Source: Paenibacillus phyllosphaerae
GTDB taxonomy: Bacteria; Bacillota; Bacilli; Paenibacillales; Paenibacillaceae
Assembly: GCF_014192105.1 (NCBI RefSeq)
Contig: NZ_JACHXK010000001.1
Span: 248,001-312,000, forward strand
DNA: 64,000 bases
Direction: 5' to 3'
Below are positions 9,384 through 19,318 of this stretch, piece by piece. Every line of letters starts with the position of its first letter. Positions within the stretch are counted from its first letter, which is position 1. A program made the translations under genes and the position numbers. The notes under the pieces are model-generated. The model worked only from the letters and a program-made list of their open reading frames with translations, did no database searches and was not told the origin of the DNA.

Positions 9384-12300
9384 TTAGTTATACATCTCCA
9401 AATGAATGCGAGCACCTTGATGATTCTGCTCCAGGCTTAGAACCTCACCCAAACGTTCCTTTGCTTCGGTCATTCGACCTAGGCCGAGTAATCCAAGACC
9501 CATCATATACAGACAGTGAATTCGGTTGCGCTTGTTCAGATCATCCTCGAATACAAGGAAATCCGGGAGTGATACGGCAAAGTAATCGATCTTCACGTCA
9601 TCGAAAAGATGCTTCTCCGCATAATCGATGAGCTTATTGAATCTGCGCTTCGCTTCCTTCTTGTTGCTCAATTGCACCCATGCCATGCCTTGGTAGAAGA
9701 TCATATCCGGCGGCTGATCGTTGTAGTACATCGCGCTTGCTGGTTCATCCAACCCTTGCGAGGCGATTGCCCAGTGATAAGAAGCCTGTTCCTCCTGGCC
9801 GAGCAGCTTATAGGCATTACCCAGCGCATAGTGGATATTGTTCTCTTGTGCGCCTTCCAGTTTGCCTTCGCCCAGGTTCTCCGGATATTGCAGCGCGCGG
9901 CTGAGCAGTTCAATCGCAGCATCGCCGTTACGCTGATGCAAGGCACGCTTGGCAAGCTCCACCAGTGCCAGCACATATTGTCCAGTCGCCTTCCCTTCGC
10001 CGCCTTCCCATGGATGGAACTGGCGGGACAGCAACGCTTCGAGCGCCTCTTCATGCCTTCCCAGCAAGTTGAGCAAGGTGACGAACTCCAGATACAGATC
10101 GTCCCGTTTCTCCACCAATTCCGCATGCTGATTCAAGCGGGATAACCGCTCCTGCGCGGACATGTCGATTTTCTTATACAACTGGTCCAGCTCGTAGAAG
10201 ACCCTCGCATCTGCCGGGTTACATTGGAAGGCTTTCTCGAGCGAATGACGTGCAGCTTCAGGATTGTTCCGTTTGTTGAAATAAGCAAGCGCAAGATTCC
10301 GATGCACGGTAGGGAATCGATCTTGCAGCGCTGCCGACTTCTCCCAATGCAGGATCGCTTCATCCGGGCGCTTCTTGTCGTAGAAAAGATTGCCAAGGTA
10401 ATAATGCGCCTTATCGTCGGACGGATGGAATGTGAGAGAGCTAGTAAGCAGCTGCAGGTCGAATAAGCTGTTAGGGAAGCAGTAATCTGCTGGTGCAGCT
10501 TGCCCCGCCTGACGCTGTGACGCGGCTTCTTCGCTTCTGCCTTCTTGCTCGTAGACATACGCCAGCGCATAATGCAGCATAGGGTAAGCGTTGCCGCCTT
10601 GGTTGAATATCACCTGTTCCAGCACTTCGCCAGCTTCGGCATATAAGCCGCTCCCGACATAATCGGAGGCCAGATTCATGTAATTATGAACATCGCCGCG
10701 CAACAAGCGTGCTGAACCTTCATAGGCTTTGTTGGCCTCTTCTTCTCTGCCCAGGTCCAGCAGGATGAGTCCACGCTCGTAGGAAGCACCGAAATCGGCG
10801 ATGTCTAACCGCAAGGTTTCGTCCGCATAAGAAAGCGCTTCGGTGAGGCGTCCGAGCTTCCGGAGCAGCGCAGTCTTCACATGTCTGGCTTTATAGTTGC
10901 GGCTGTTCCGGATTAAGGACTTCTCAATCAGCTCAAAGGCTTCGTTATATGCACCTTGGCCTGTTGCAATCTGTGCCAGGGAGAAGTAGCCGCTGTCCTG
11001 CCAAGCCGCAGACCACACCGACTTATAAAAGGCTGTGAATGCTTCCATGGGCTTATCTTGAAGTTTCAATGCGACGCCAAGCTGATAATACGCCTCACTA
11101 TCATAAGGATTCGGGTTCCGCCAGGTAAGCGACTTGACCGCCGTGCGGAAATATCCTTCTGCCTCGGCAAACTGTCCTCTGCGCAGCAGAAGCGTGCCAT
11201 AAGCGACATTAAGCCGAATATCGGTCTTGTCCCGCTTCAGTCCTTCCAAATAATACGCTTCCGGTTCGAACGTCGCATGACGGTATTGCTCCAGATGCAG
11301 CCCCGCCAGATACAACTGCTCGTTGGTCTTCAGTTCCTCTGGAAGCGGCAGCGGCTTCGCGGCATCCGGCACCTGTTCAACCGAAGGTTCAGCTGGCCGA
11401 TATGAAATGAGGGTGCGTCCTGTTGCATCGTATACCGTGACTATTAGATCGTGCGGCCGATCCCCCTCGTCCAGACTGATGACCGTCTTGTACGTCGATT
11501 CCGGGGAGAGCGTATACTTTTCTTGGATATAGGCGCGTTTCTTACCCTTCAGCTCAATGACCGCCCCATCGAAGATCGAAGTTGCATAAGCCAGCACGAC
11601 CGCCGTACGGGCAGCTTCATCCACCACCAGATTAACGGCTGCGTCGATGGAAGCATTCTTCACCACGCCGATGTTTTTATAGGGCATGAAGTACTGCTTG
11701 AACGATTTCTCCTCATACGGCTGCAGCCATGTAAAGTCCGGCTGGTTATCCGTGAACACGCCGGTCATGAGCTCGATGTACGGGCCATCTTCATCGGTCA
11801 GATTGCGATCCCATGCCTGGCCGAATTCTCCGTTGCCCCACGTCCACTGCTTTTTCCCCGGCGAGACATGATGGTTGGCAACGTGCAGCAGCCCCGCTTG
11901 TACGCCGTGGTCATATCCGCCGACGAAGTTATAATCCGATTTGTACGCCATATAGGAAGTCGGTACCGGGATATTCTTGTAGCGGGATATATCGACGCCT
12001 TCCGAATAGTCCATTTTGTAGTAAGTACCCGTTGCGATCGGGAACCGGGATACATCTCGCTTCCCGTGGTCGAATACGGCTGTCACGTCCGGCGGGAACA
12101 CCGATTGCGTATGGTCGTTCACCGCAACGGCAGGGTTCGCCCACCACAGGAACGTTTGAGGCTCCGGCGTACGGTTGTACAGCTGCGCGGATATTTCCAA
12201 GTAGGCTTTGCCTGGATACAGGGTAAAGCCTGTCGTTACTTTCGTCCCGTACATCCGGTCGATCTCGCTGACCCATACCGTTGCGCTGCCATCCTCGTTC

Positions 12301-12740
12301 TGGGTAAATAGATGCTCCACGGGCCCGAAAGTGTTCGGCCGATGATGCTGCGGCCAGTTAAACTCGATCCCGCCGGAAATCCATGGTCCAGCTAATCCTA
12401 CCAGTGCAGGCTTAATGACCTGGTTGTAGTAGACAAAGTCATAGTTATTCGTTTTATCGAGCGCCCGATAGATTCGGCCGCCAATCTGAGGCATGATCTC
12501 AATCCGGACGTACTCATTCTCAAGCATAACCATGTTATATGACTTGGCCTCTTTATGATCCAAGATTTTATCGATGACAGGGTGCGGATAGACGCGCCCG
12601 GAACTGCCCTGATACACGCGTTTCTCGAGGAACATCGGATTCTTGTCCGGCTCACCGGTTCCATAGGTCGGGATTTTAACCTCTTCTTCCCACACGCGAA
12701 CGGCCGTTTGAACGGCTGCTGCTGCTTGGTCAATGCTCAT
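9384..12740 (-). CDS. DUF5107 plus TPR-repeat protein
   Basis: The 1118-residue product starts at the ATG at 12740, which has AAAGGAGGAG upstream; an in-frame ATG 19 codons earlier lacks such a site. The N-terminal part (about residues 20-400) looks like DUF5107, a mutarotase-like beta-sandwich (GGIEFNWPQHHRPNTFGPV, TWGNGEFGQAWDRNLTDEDG). From about residue 470 to the end there are many tetratricopeptide repeats (NPYDSEAYYQLGVALKLQ, DDKAHYYLGNLFYDK). No signal peptide is visible. In related genomes this family sits beside glycosidase genes (family knowledge). A role in carbohydrate handling or in scaffolding is inference. The divergent AraC gene at 12862 probably shares its promoter region. 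Confidence 0.8.
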   Translation of the reverse strand: MSIDQAAAAVQTAVRVWEEEVKIPTYGTGEPDKNPMFLEKRVYQGSSGRVYPHPVIDKILDHKEAKSYNMVMLENEYVRIEIMPQIGGRIYRALDKTNNYDFVYYNQVIKPALVGLAGPWISGGIEFNWPQHHRPNTFGPVEHLFTQNEDGSATVWVSEIDRMYGTKVTTGFTLYPGKAYLEISAQLYNRTPEPQTFLWWANPAVAVNDHTQSVFPPDVTAVFDHGKRDVSRFPIATGTYYKMDYSEGVDISRYKNIPVPTSYMAYKSDYNFVGGYDHGVQAGLLHVANHHVSPGKKQWTWGNGEFGQAWDRNLTDEDGPYIELMTGVFTDNQPDFTWLQPYEEKSFKQYFMPYKNIGVVKNASIDAAVNLVVDEAARTAVVLAYATSIFDGAVIELKGKKRAYIQEKYTLSPESTYKTVISLDEGDRPHDLIVTVYDATGRTLISYRPAEPSVEQVPDAAKPLPLPEELKTNEQLYLAGLHLEQYRHATFEPEAYYLEGLKRDKTDIRLNVAYGTLLLRRGQFAEAEGYFRTAVKSLTWRNPNPYDSEAYYQLGVALKLQDKPMEAFTAFYKSVWSAAWQDSGYFSLAQIATGQGAYNEAFELIEKSLIRNSRNYKARHVKTALLRKLGRLTEALSYADETLRLDIADFGASYERGLILLDLGREEEANKAYEGSARLLRGDVHNYMNLASDYVGSGLYAEAGEVLEQVIFNQGGNAYPMLHYALAYVYEQEGRSEEAASQRQAGQAAPADYCFPNSLFDLQLLTSSLTFHPSDDKAHYYLGNLFYDKKRPDEAILHWEKSAALQDRFPTVHRNLALAYFNKRNNPEAARHSLEKAFQCNPADARVFYELDQLYKKIDMSAQERLSRLNQHAELVEKRDDLYLEFVTLLNLLGRHEEALEALLSRQFHPWEGGEGKATGQYVLALVELAKRALHQRNGDAAIELLSRALQYPENLGEGKLEGAQENNIHYALGNAYKLLGQEEQASYHWAIASQGLDEPASAMYYNDQPPDMIFYQGMAWVQLSNKKEAKRRFNKLIDYAEKHLFDDVKIDYFAVSLPDFLVFEDDLNKRNRIHCLYMMGLGLLGLGRMTEAKERLGEVLSLEQNHQGARIHLEMYN

Positions 12741-12861
12741 CGTTTCTCCTCCTTTGCAACTTACCTCCAATTTACGCCGGATACGACTCGAATCCAATTG
12801 ACGAAACTCGGCTTTTGATGGATCATATTCTTATTTCCACTACATGGAGGAGGAGCGGCTT

Positions 12862-13752
12862 ATGGACGAAACCCGCAAAAAAGACGGCTTTGAATCGCAA
12901 AAGTTGTTTATTCAACCTGAATATATGCTGGGAGAACTCGCTGCCAACGAACTGACCAGCACGCTCTATGTCAGTGATATCGGCTGTTTTCCGCGCGCGC
13001 GGTTTCACTATAGGGAACGTAGCTTGGGCTGTGATTCCCATATTCTGATTTACTGCGTAGAAGGTGAGGGCTGGTTGGAATCCGGCGAGGATAAAACGAT
13101 GCAGATTGGTCCCCGGCAGCTTGTGGTCATACCCGCAGGAACACCACACCGTTACGGCGCTGCCACGAATAATCCCTGGACGATTTACTGGATGCATTTG
13201 CATGGAAGGCATGTCTTACAGCTTATCAACACATATGGCTTGGATACGGGCGTACAACTGCTCCCCATCGCCGCACATACACAATGGCTGGAGGATTTTC
13301 AGCAGTGTTATTCCCTGTTGTCGGATAAACCTTACTCCATGCCTGCCCAAATCCATGTATCGCAGACGATCAGGCGTCTGCTAAGCAACGTTGGTCTAAG
13401 CACACGCGGCTCGGTTCAAGACAAAAAAAGAGAGGATTATATGGAGCAGGCGATGCGGTACATGACCGATCGACTGACAGACTCCATTACCCTCCCTGAA
13501 TTAGCCAGACATACCGGCTTGTCCAAGCAACATCTGATCTATTTATTTAATAAGGAGACAGGCTGTCCTCCTATCGAATTCTTCCTTCGCCTGAAGATGC
13601 AGCGGGCAGGTCAGATGCTTGCGCTTACCAATCTTAGCATCAAAGAGATCTGCAGCGCATACGGCATATCTGACCCCTACTATTTCTCAAGGCTTTTCAA
13701 AAAGTTCATGGGCTGTTCACCTACTCAATTCCGGAACACACCTAAAGGATAA
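12862..13752 (+). CDS. AraC-family transcriptional regulator
   Basis: This cytoplasmic regulator of about 296 residues has an N-terminal cupin-like sensing domain (GEGWLESGEDKTMQIGPRQLVVIPAGTPHRYG) and a C-terminal AraC DNA-binding domain (about 195-296; LARHTGLSKQHLIYLFNKETG and YFSRLFKKFMGCSPTQFR). The start at 12862 is chosen over an ATG six codons upstream because GGAGGAG lies within that earlier stretch. It is divergent from the DUF5107-TPR gene with a 121-base gap. The cupin domain suggests direct sugar binding, and the natural target is the divergent gene and the GH2 cluster (inference). Confidence 0.9.
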   Translation: MDETRKKDGFESQKLFIQPEYMLGELAANELTSTLYVSDIGCFPRARFHYRERSLGCDSHILIYCVEGEGWLESGEDKTMQIGPRQLVVIPAGTPHRYGAATNNPWTIYWMHLHGRHVLQLINTYGLDTGVQLLPIAAHTQWLEDFQQCYSLLSDKPYSMPAQIHVSQTIRRLLSNVGLSTRGSVQDKKREDYMEQAMRYMTDRLTDSITLPELARHTGLSKQHLIYLFNKETGCPPIEFFLRLKMQRAGQMLALTNLSIKEICSAYGISDPYYFSRLFKKFMGCSPTQFRNTPKG

Positions 13753-13785
13753 GGGTAAAGGATTCTCTATTCTCCCGTAAAGCGA

Positions 13786-14625
13786 TTAATCCATTAGCTT
13801 GCGCTTTCTGTACGTTGAGGGGGTTACACCGTATGCCTCCCGGAATTTCCGAGTAAAATGGATGGCGCAATCGAATCCAACATCGGAGGCGATTTCCGAT
13901 ACCTGCCGATTCGTGTTCGACAGGAGCTGCGCAGCTTTCTCCATCCGGAATTTGCATACCGTGTTCAGGATCGTATCGCCGACCTGTTCCTTGAACAAAT
14001 GGGAGAGCCGGGAAGTAGAAAGGCAGCTCTTTCTCGCTAGATCAGGCAGGCTTACCTTTTGCGAAGGAAACAGCTGAAGCTCTTTCACAATAGCGGCAAT
14101 TCTCGGATCCATCGTGATCGTACTCTCCGCCCCGCACATCTGCTGGATGTAGATCAGCGTCTCTTCTAGTGCAAGCTCTGACAATCTGCGATGAAGCTCT
14201 GAGCCTCTCGCCGGCCATTCATGTCTCACCATCCTGAGCAGCGCATCCTGAATAATTCGTCTCCTTTCACCGGACGCAGCATGTTGATAAAAGAAGCATT
14301 CGTCCGATCCAGGCAGCCTCAGCCAGGTCCTCCACTCCGGATCCGGAATAAAATGCACCCAAATAAATTCCCAGCCCGCTCCCTTTGTACCGTAATGATG
14401 TGGGATACCCGGCATGAGCAGGGCAATGTCGCCTGCAACGCATGAAATGGTCTGATCGGACTTTTGTATATGACCTTCGCCAGAGATCGTGTACATCAGC
14501 AGCCAGTCCATGCTGCCCGAAGGGCGATGAACAACATAATCGGGAGATTCGTTGTAATGACCGGCAATCAGAATACCATAGGGCCGTTCCTCATGAATAG
14601 CATAATCAGTTGGTTTTTTAGCCAT
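13786..14625 (-). CDS. AraC-family transcriptional regulator
   Basis: The 279-residue product has a cupin-like N-terminus (SGEGHIQKSDQTISCVAGD, LLMPGIPHHYGTKGAGWEF) and a C-terminal AraC domain (KVSLPDLARKSCLSTSRLSHLFKEQVG; FTRKFREAYGVTPSTYRKRK). The start at 14625 is preferred over an upstream ATG because GAGGTAG lies eight bases before it. It converges with the AraC gene ending at 13752 and diverges from the GH35 gene at 14746. The shared 120-base gap contains an AT-rich inverted repeat (GTATA...TATAC), a candidate operator. It is the likely regulator of the beta-galactosidase gene. Confidence 0.9.
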   Translation of the reverse strand: MAKKPTDYAIHEERPYGILIAGHYNESPDYVVHRPSGSMDWLLMYTISGEGHIQKSDQTISCVAGDIALLMPGIPHHYGTKGAGWEFIWVHFIPDPEWRTWLRLPGSDECFFYQHAASGERRRIIQDALLRMVRHEWPARGSELHRRLSELALEETLIYIQQMCGAESTITMDPRIAAIVKELQLFPSQKVSLPDLARKSCLSTSRLSHLFKEQVGDTILNTVCKFRMEKAAQLLSNTNRQVSEIASDVGFDCAIHFTRKFREAYGVTPSTYRKRKLMD

Positions 14626-14745
14626 ATATCTACTACCTCGCATTCAAGGAGATGCCCTAAAATAAAGCGTATAGTTGTTTTTATACAAAACTTCGAACAA
14701 TAGAATTCATCGCAATGAACATATCATAAGGAGGCCTTTCGAGCA

Positions 14746-17067
14746 ATGAGCGAAGTGTCCAGGCTCAATTTGACAGAAACTGCCCAAGTTGAAATTCACA
14801 CTGGTAAAATGGGTGCGCAAGGCGGCAGCAATCCAAAAGGGGAATCCTTTGGGTTCACCAATTATTATATGACTCGGAACGAGGAGCCTTTTATTCCTGT
14901 CGTCGGCGAGTTTCATTTCTCCAGATTCTCCCACCTGCAATGGGAGGAAGAACTGCTCAAGATGAAAGCCGGCGGCGTTCATATCGTAGCCACATATGTG
15001 TTCTGGAATTTCCACGAAGAAGAAGAAGGCGTATTCGATTGGAGCGGCAGCCGCAATCTGCGCCACTTCATCGATCTTTGCGCCAAACTAGACTATCCGC
15101 TTATCCTGCGCATCGGACCATTCTGCCATGGGGAAGTCCGCAATGGCGGTATTCCGGACTGGGTATTCGCCAAGCCGATCGAGATTCGTTCCAACGACCC
15201 TGAGTATCTGAAGCTTGCTAGAAAGCTGTACCGTGAGATCGCCTTGCAAATGAAAGGCAGCCTCTATCAAGATGGCGGTCCAGTGATCGCGGTTCAGCTG
15301 GAGAATGAATTCATGCACTGCGGCGCACCGAACGATGCGTGGGGCTATAAAGCCGGCAAATTCCTGACCTCTGGAACAGGGGGCAACGCGCACCTAGCAG
15401 AGCTTCGCCGGATTGCAGAAGAGGCTGGCATTCAGCCGATGTTCTTCACTGCTACTGCCTGGGGCGGAGCAGCAGTCCCGGAGGAAGGCTTCCTACCGAT
15501 GCTGGCCGGCTATGCCTACACGCCTTGGATTCCGAATCAGCCGCCGAGCCGCGAGTTCATCTACCAGGATTTGCATGCCGTGCCGGCGGAGCCGGTTAAC
15601 TACGATACGCGTGAGTATCCGGTCGCCTACTGCGAGATGGCAGGCGGGATGCAGGTCAGCTACAATGCGCGTCCTTTTGTCCCTGCGGACAGTGTTGAAG
15701 CCATGACACTCGTGAAGCTTGCCAGCGGCAGCAACCTAGTCGGCTATTATATGTACCATGGCGGCTCTAACCCGGTAGGTAAGAAGGGTTACTTGAATGA
15801 GCAATTCCTGCCTAAAGTCTCTTACGACTATCAGTCGCCTCTTGGCGAATTCGGGCGAATCGGGGAATCGTATGACCGGATCCGCTCCTTGTCCTTGTTC
15901 CTGGAATCGTTCGGATCGATACTTGCGCCAATGACGACCATTCTGCCCGATGGCCAGTCGAACATAGAGGCGACAGATACGGAAGCTCTTCGCTGGTGCG
16001 TGAGACACAATGACGGCGCAGGATTCGTGTTTCTGAACAACTTCCAAGACCACGTGGCTATGTCGGAGCGTCCTTTCCGTATTGAACTGGAAACAAGCTG
16101 CGGGCCGGTCTCGTTCCCTAAGGAAGGAGAAGCAGTGCTGCCTGCTAACACAGGTGTCGTACTGCCCTTCCATCTTGACCTTCACGGCGTCTCCTTGATA
16201 AGCGCGACAGCGCAGCTGCTGACGGAAGTACGGGCGGATGGCGAGCATGTCATCTTCTTCTATGCTCACCATGGTTTGACACCTGAATATGTCGTGGCAA
16301 AATCTTCGCTGTCCGCTATTGACACTCATGACGGTCAAGTCAGCGAAAATGAGGATCATTACGTCATTCGTCCCGTCGTCGGAAAAAATAAGAGTATTTC
16401 GCTTCGGACTGCAGACGGCAATCAGGTTCGCTTCGTTACGCTTTCCCGCCAAGAAGCGCTCCAGATCTACCGTTTCGACTTGTGGGGCCAGCCGACGGTG
16501 GTCATCAGCGATGGCCCTGTTATCGCTCATCATAATCAGCTGGTATGTTCTTCGCCTGGCAGCAGCTCTATCGCCGTTTCCCTATTCCCTGCGCCAAAGT
16601 CGGAGATGCGTACCAATACCGGACAGACTGTTCCTTTCCAAGCGGAAGGCTTGTTCCATACCTATACACTCGAATTCTCGGCTTATGTACCGCAGATTAC
16701 CATTACGAACCCAACAGAGAAGTCGGCACTGTTGCAATTCGCCGGAGACTGGCCTTCGCATGTTGAAGATGTTTGGCTTGAAATCGACTATGACGGAGAC
16801 GTGGCAGAAGCTTTCCTGAACGGCAAATTATTGACCGATCACATTCATTACGGCAAAACATGGAGCATTGGCCTTAAAGATGTCTACAATCAACTGGAAC
16901 AGTCCACCCTGCACCTATCCATTACGCCGCTGCGAAAAGGGACGGTTCACACCTTCATCAACCAAGCGCAAGTGGAACGATTCGAAGGCGTGGAGATCGC
17001 CGTATTCCACCGCATTGAAGCTATTCCGCATTATCGGGTATCACTATTCCCTGCTGCGCAAAGATAG
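14746..17067 (+). CDS. Glycoside hydrolase family 35 beta-galactosidase
   Basis: The 773-residue enzyme begins with a TIM barrel of GH35 type (VGEFHFSRFSHLQWEEELLKMKAGG; YVFWNFHEEEEGVFDW; LRIGPFCHGEVRNGG). The acid/base is likely Glu188 in VQLENEF and the nucleophile candidate is Glu297 in YCEMAGG. Beta-sandwich domains follow to the C-terminus. It has no signal peptide, so it should remove terminal beta-galactose from imported galactan or rhamnogalacturonan side-chain fragments in the cytoplasm. An AAGGAGG ribosome binding site precedes the ATG. It stands alone on the plus strand, divergent from an AraC regulator, and ends in a perfect 14-bp hairpin. Confidence 0.92.
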   Translation: MSEVSRLNLTETAQVEIHTGKMGAQGGSNPKGESFGFTNYYMTRNEEPFIPVVGEFHFSRFSHLQWEEELLKMKAGGVHIVATYVFWNFHEEEEGVFDWSGSRNLRHFIDLCAKLDYPLILRIGPFCHGEVRNGGIPDWVFAKPIEIRSNDPEYLKLARKLYREIALQMKGSLYQDGGPVIAVQLENEFMHCGAPNDAWGYKAGKFLTSGTGGNAHLAELRRIAEEAGIQPMFFTATAWGGAAVPEEGFLPMLAGYAYTPWIPNQPPSREFIYQDLHAVPAEPVNYDTREYPVAYCEMAGGMQVSYNARPFVPADSVEAMTLVKLASGSNLVGYYMYHGGSNPVGKKGYLNEQFLPKVSYDYQSPLGEFGRIGESYDRIRSLSLFLESFGSILAPMTTILPDGQSNIEATDTEALRWCVRHNDGAGFVFLNNFQDHVAMSERPFRIELETSCGPVSFPKEGEAVLPANTGVVLPFHLDLHGVSLISATAQLLTEVRADGEHVIFFYAHHGLTPEYVVAKSSLSAIDTHDGQVSENEDHYVIRPVVGKNKSISLRTADGNQVRFVTLSRQEALQIYRFDLWGQPTVVISDGPVIAHHNQLVCSSPGSSSIAVSLFPAPKSEMRTNTGQTVPFQAEGLFHTYTLEFSAYVPQITITNPTEKSALLQFAGDWPSHVEDVWLEIDYDGDVAEAFLNGKLLTDHIHYGKTWSIGLKDVYNQLEQSTLHLSITPLRKGTVHTFINQAQVERFEGVEIAVFHRIEAIPHYRVSLFPAAQR

Positions 17068-17086
17068 TTTTTCTATATATAAGAAC

Positions 17087-17120
17087 GAACAAGCCTCTTT
17101 CCAGCGAAAGAGGCTTGTTC
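17087..17120. terminator. Hairpin after the GH35 gene
   Basis: GAACAAGCCTCTTT (17087-17100) pairs perfectly with 17107-17120 across a six-base loop. It lies 20 bases past the GH35 stop. The T-run is poor on both strands, but the stem is strong, and the site could end both the GH35 transcript and the opposing PL11 transcript. Confidence 0.7.
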
Positions 17121-17208
17121 ATCATGTGAGAGAAGCGAAGAGCAGGCAGCCGGGGCTAGCCGGCTGCCCTAATGTCTTGATTAAACTACTGTTTATTGCC
17201 TACCTCGC

Positions 17209-19029
17209 CTACGGCGCTAAATAAATGTTTGGCCGTGGAGGCGTAGACATGCCTTCACCAAGATAATAATCCGTCAGATGAGACTGTGCATAGCCTTTAA
17301 TTGTCATGCTGTTGCGATATGCCGGGTTTTGGGCTAACGTATAGAGTCTTGTGGTCGTTGGGATATTCGTTGTGAAGACAATAAGCTTGGAGTAATCGGT
17401 ATAGCTTGGCAAAATAACTTCTTCACGCCAATCACCTGCAATATCACCATAGAAGACAGGTGCATTCCGCCAATTGAGCACTGCATTGTGATACTTATAG
17501 GCGGTCAATAAACGAGAAACGGTATTTGTCGTGTAATTCCACTTTTCAAACTTAGTTTCATTCAAGCTTTCGCTCAAGAGATCGCCATCCCACCATAAGC
17601 GGAAGGCAGGCCAAGGTGACTCTGCTGCAGTTGTGAGCTGTGTATTGGAAGGACCGTTATAGATGCCAGAGAAAGACCAGGTTTCATAACCCGCGTATCT
17701 AGGGTCAATATCCCCCACATCACCACGGCCTACATCTCCTGCAGGTGGGGTTGTCGTATGCTGCCATATCATCGCACCTGTAGCGGCATCATAATAATAC
17801 TCGAGTAAACCGGTTGTATTATCCTGTTGTATTCCATACCCTTGAAAATTAGAAGAATTTGGATCAAACTTGCCAATGTAAAAACGGTCGCCATGGAAAA
17901 TATTCTGATTATACAATGAATATCGTAATGTCCCGTCACCGTTAAGGACGAAGCCGATCTCAGCAATCTCATCTTTGCCGTCACTATCCAAGTCTACGAT
18001 ACGCATTTGATGACCATCGTGGGTGTCTTGTTCACCGCGCAGCCATTTCCATTCCATCGTAAGATTATTACCCGTATAGCGATAAGCTGCAATGACTAGA
18101 TTAAAGGATTTATCGGCGTTACGATTTTTCATAAAAGCAACAATACTTGGGGTTGTGCCGTTGAGGTAACCGATGCCTAATTGTAAAGCAAGAGGGCCTG
18201 TTGAGAGATAATCATCAGGGAGTGCCTTATAATGTCTGAGCTTACCTGTCATGCCGTCAAGCACTGCCAGCCACTGTTTATCGTCACTATTGCTCGTAGA
18301 CCATACCTGGCCATCACCAAAAGTAACGCCATTGGCGATTCGGAGAACAACTTCAGCTTTGCCATTGCCATCTAAGTCATAAACCGTAACACCATCCCAC
18401 ATCCCTACATCAATCGCTGTAGAACCAGGAGATATATTGTTTTGATTCGTACTATTTGGCCCAAGATTTATCGACCACAAGAAAGTGCCATCACGTTTAT
18501 AGGCTTCGAGTGTTTGTGTGGTTGTGCGGTTACGAGACAGAAGAAAATCGTATTCATGATCCCCGTCAAAATCCCCCACCCAAACATTGCCGATTTCGCC
18601 TCCGCTTTTGATTGGAACGACGAAAGCTGGCTCACTAGCAGAATTCGCTACGAGCGTGTAAGCAGCGCTGGCTGCTTGTTCTGTACCGTTAATGACAGGC
18701 TTCACGTAATAGGCATTATCTTTCGTTAGATCAGCAGCCGAGTCTGTATAGTTGGTGCCGGCAGTCAGCACCGAACTGTTAAGTTTGACTGCTGTGCCTC
18801 CGGCTGTAGAACGATAGACATTAAAGCCAATTCCCGTAGAATCCAAGGCGAGTAAACGCCAGCTAATAAAAACATCGGAACCATTGCGTACTGCGACAAC
18901 TCCACGCCCTAAATTCTCCATAATTCTCGGACCTGTTGCAGCACTAGCTGTTTGAATGGGCAACCAAGTTGATAGAATCGAAGCAAAAACAACCATCAAA
19001 CTTAAAATGGATACAAATTTACTCTTCAA
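17209..19029 (-). CDS. Secreted rhamnogalacturonan lyase, PL11 (YesW-like)
   Basis: This 606-residue enzyme has a signal peptide (MKSKFVSILSLMVVFASILS, cut near TASAA at about residue 30) and a PL11 catalytic domain filling the rest: an N-terminal beta-sandwich (VAVRNGSDVFISWRLLALDS) and an eight-bladed propeller with repeated calcium-type DGDHEYD, DLDGNGKAEV and DLDSDGKDEI loops. PL11 enzymes cleave the rhamnose-galacturonate backbone of rhamnogalacturonan I by beta-elimination (family knowledge). It starts at TTG with GGGGAG nine bases upstream. At about 600 residues it is the basic enzyme form, without the accessory modules of the neighbour at 19319-23281. Confidence 0.93.
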   Translation of the reverse strand: MKSKFVSILSLMVVFASILSTWLPIQTASAATGPRIMENLGRGVVAVRNGSDVFISWRLLALDSTGIGFNVYRSTAGGTAVKLNSSVLTAGTNYTDSAADLTKDNAYYVKPVINGTEQAASAAYTLVANSASEPAFVVPIKSGGEIGNVWVGDFDGDHEYDFLLSRNRTTTQTLEAYKRDGTFLWSINLGPNSTNQNNISPGSTAIDVGMWDGVTVYDLDGNGKAEVVLRIANGVTFGDGQVWSTSNSDDKQWLAVLDGMTGKLRHYKALPDDYLSTGPLALQLGIGYLNGTTPSIVAFMKNRNADKSFNLVIAAYRYTGNNLTMEWKWLRGEQDTHDGHQMRIVDLDSDGKDEIAEIGFVLNGDGTLRYSLYNQNIFHGDRFYIGKFDPNSSNFQGYGIQQDNTTGLLEYYYDAATGAMIWQHTTTPPAGDVGRGDVGDIDPRYAGYETWSFSGIYNGPSNTQLTTAAESPWPAFRLWWDGDLLSESLNETKFEKWNYTTNTVSRLLTAYKYHNAVLNWRNAPVFYGDIAGDWREEVILPSYTDYSKLIVFTTNIPTTTRLYTLAQNPAYRNSMTIKGYAQSHLTDYYLGEGMSTPPRPNIYLAP

Positions 19030-19123
19030 TCATCTCATCTCCCCTAATTCTTTACTTGGTATTGAAGTAGCTTACGGCCATGATCCTTTACATTAAATCA
19101 GTGTCATTACACCCCCTCAGCAT

Positions 19124-19137
19124 TGAATTCGCTTACA
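19124..19137 (-). promoter_or_regulatory. cre box upstream of PL11 lyase gene
   Basis: TGAATTCGCTTACA matches the CcpA operator consensus at 13 of 14 positions. It lies about 95 bases upstream of the TTG start at 19029. The surrounding gap (19030-19318) holds this box and a hairpin at 19264-19287; no gene is apparent. Confidence 0.7.
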
Positions 19138-19263
19138 TCCATGAGAATAGCATTCATTGTTCAAGAGCAACATCTTGGAAAGTTACGTTTTTCTTTGATA
19201 TTCAAACATGACCGAGCTTCTTCAAAATTACCTCCACGTCCCCATGCTCGGCGTACAACGAAG

Positions 19264-19287
19264 AGGAGGACAACAAGCTGTCCTCCT
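19264..19287. terminator. Bidirectional-looking hairpin after the large PL11 gene
   Basis: AGGAGGACA (19264-19272) pairs with TGTCCTCCT (19279-19287). The stem is 32 bases beyond the stop of the gene ending at 19319. The best T-run follows it on the plus strand, but its position fits termination of the minus-strand gene. Confidence 0.6.
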
Positions 19288-19318
19288 TTTTCGATTACTT
19301 ATGTTCAGATTCGATTCT

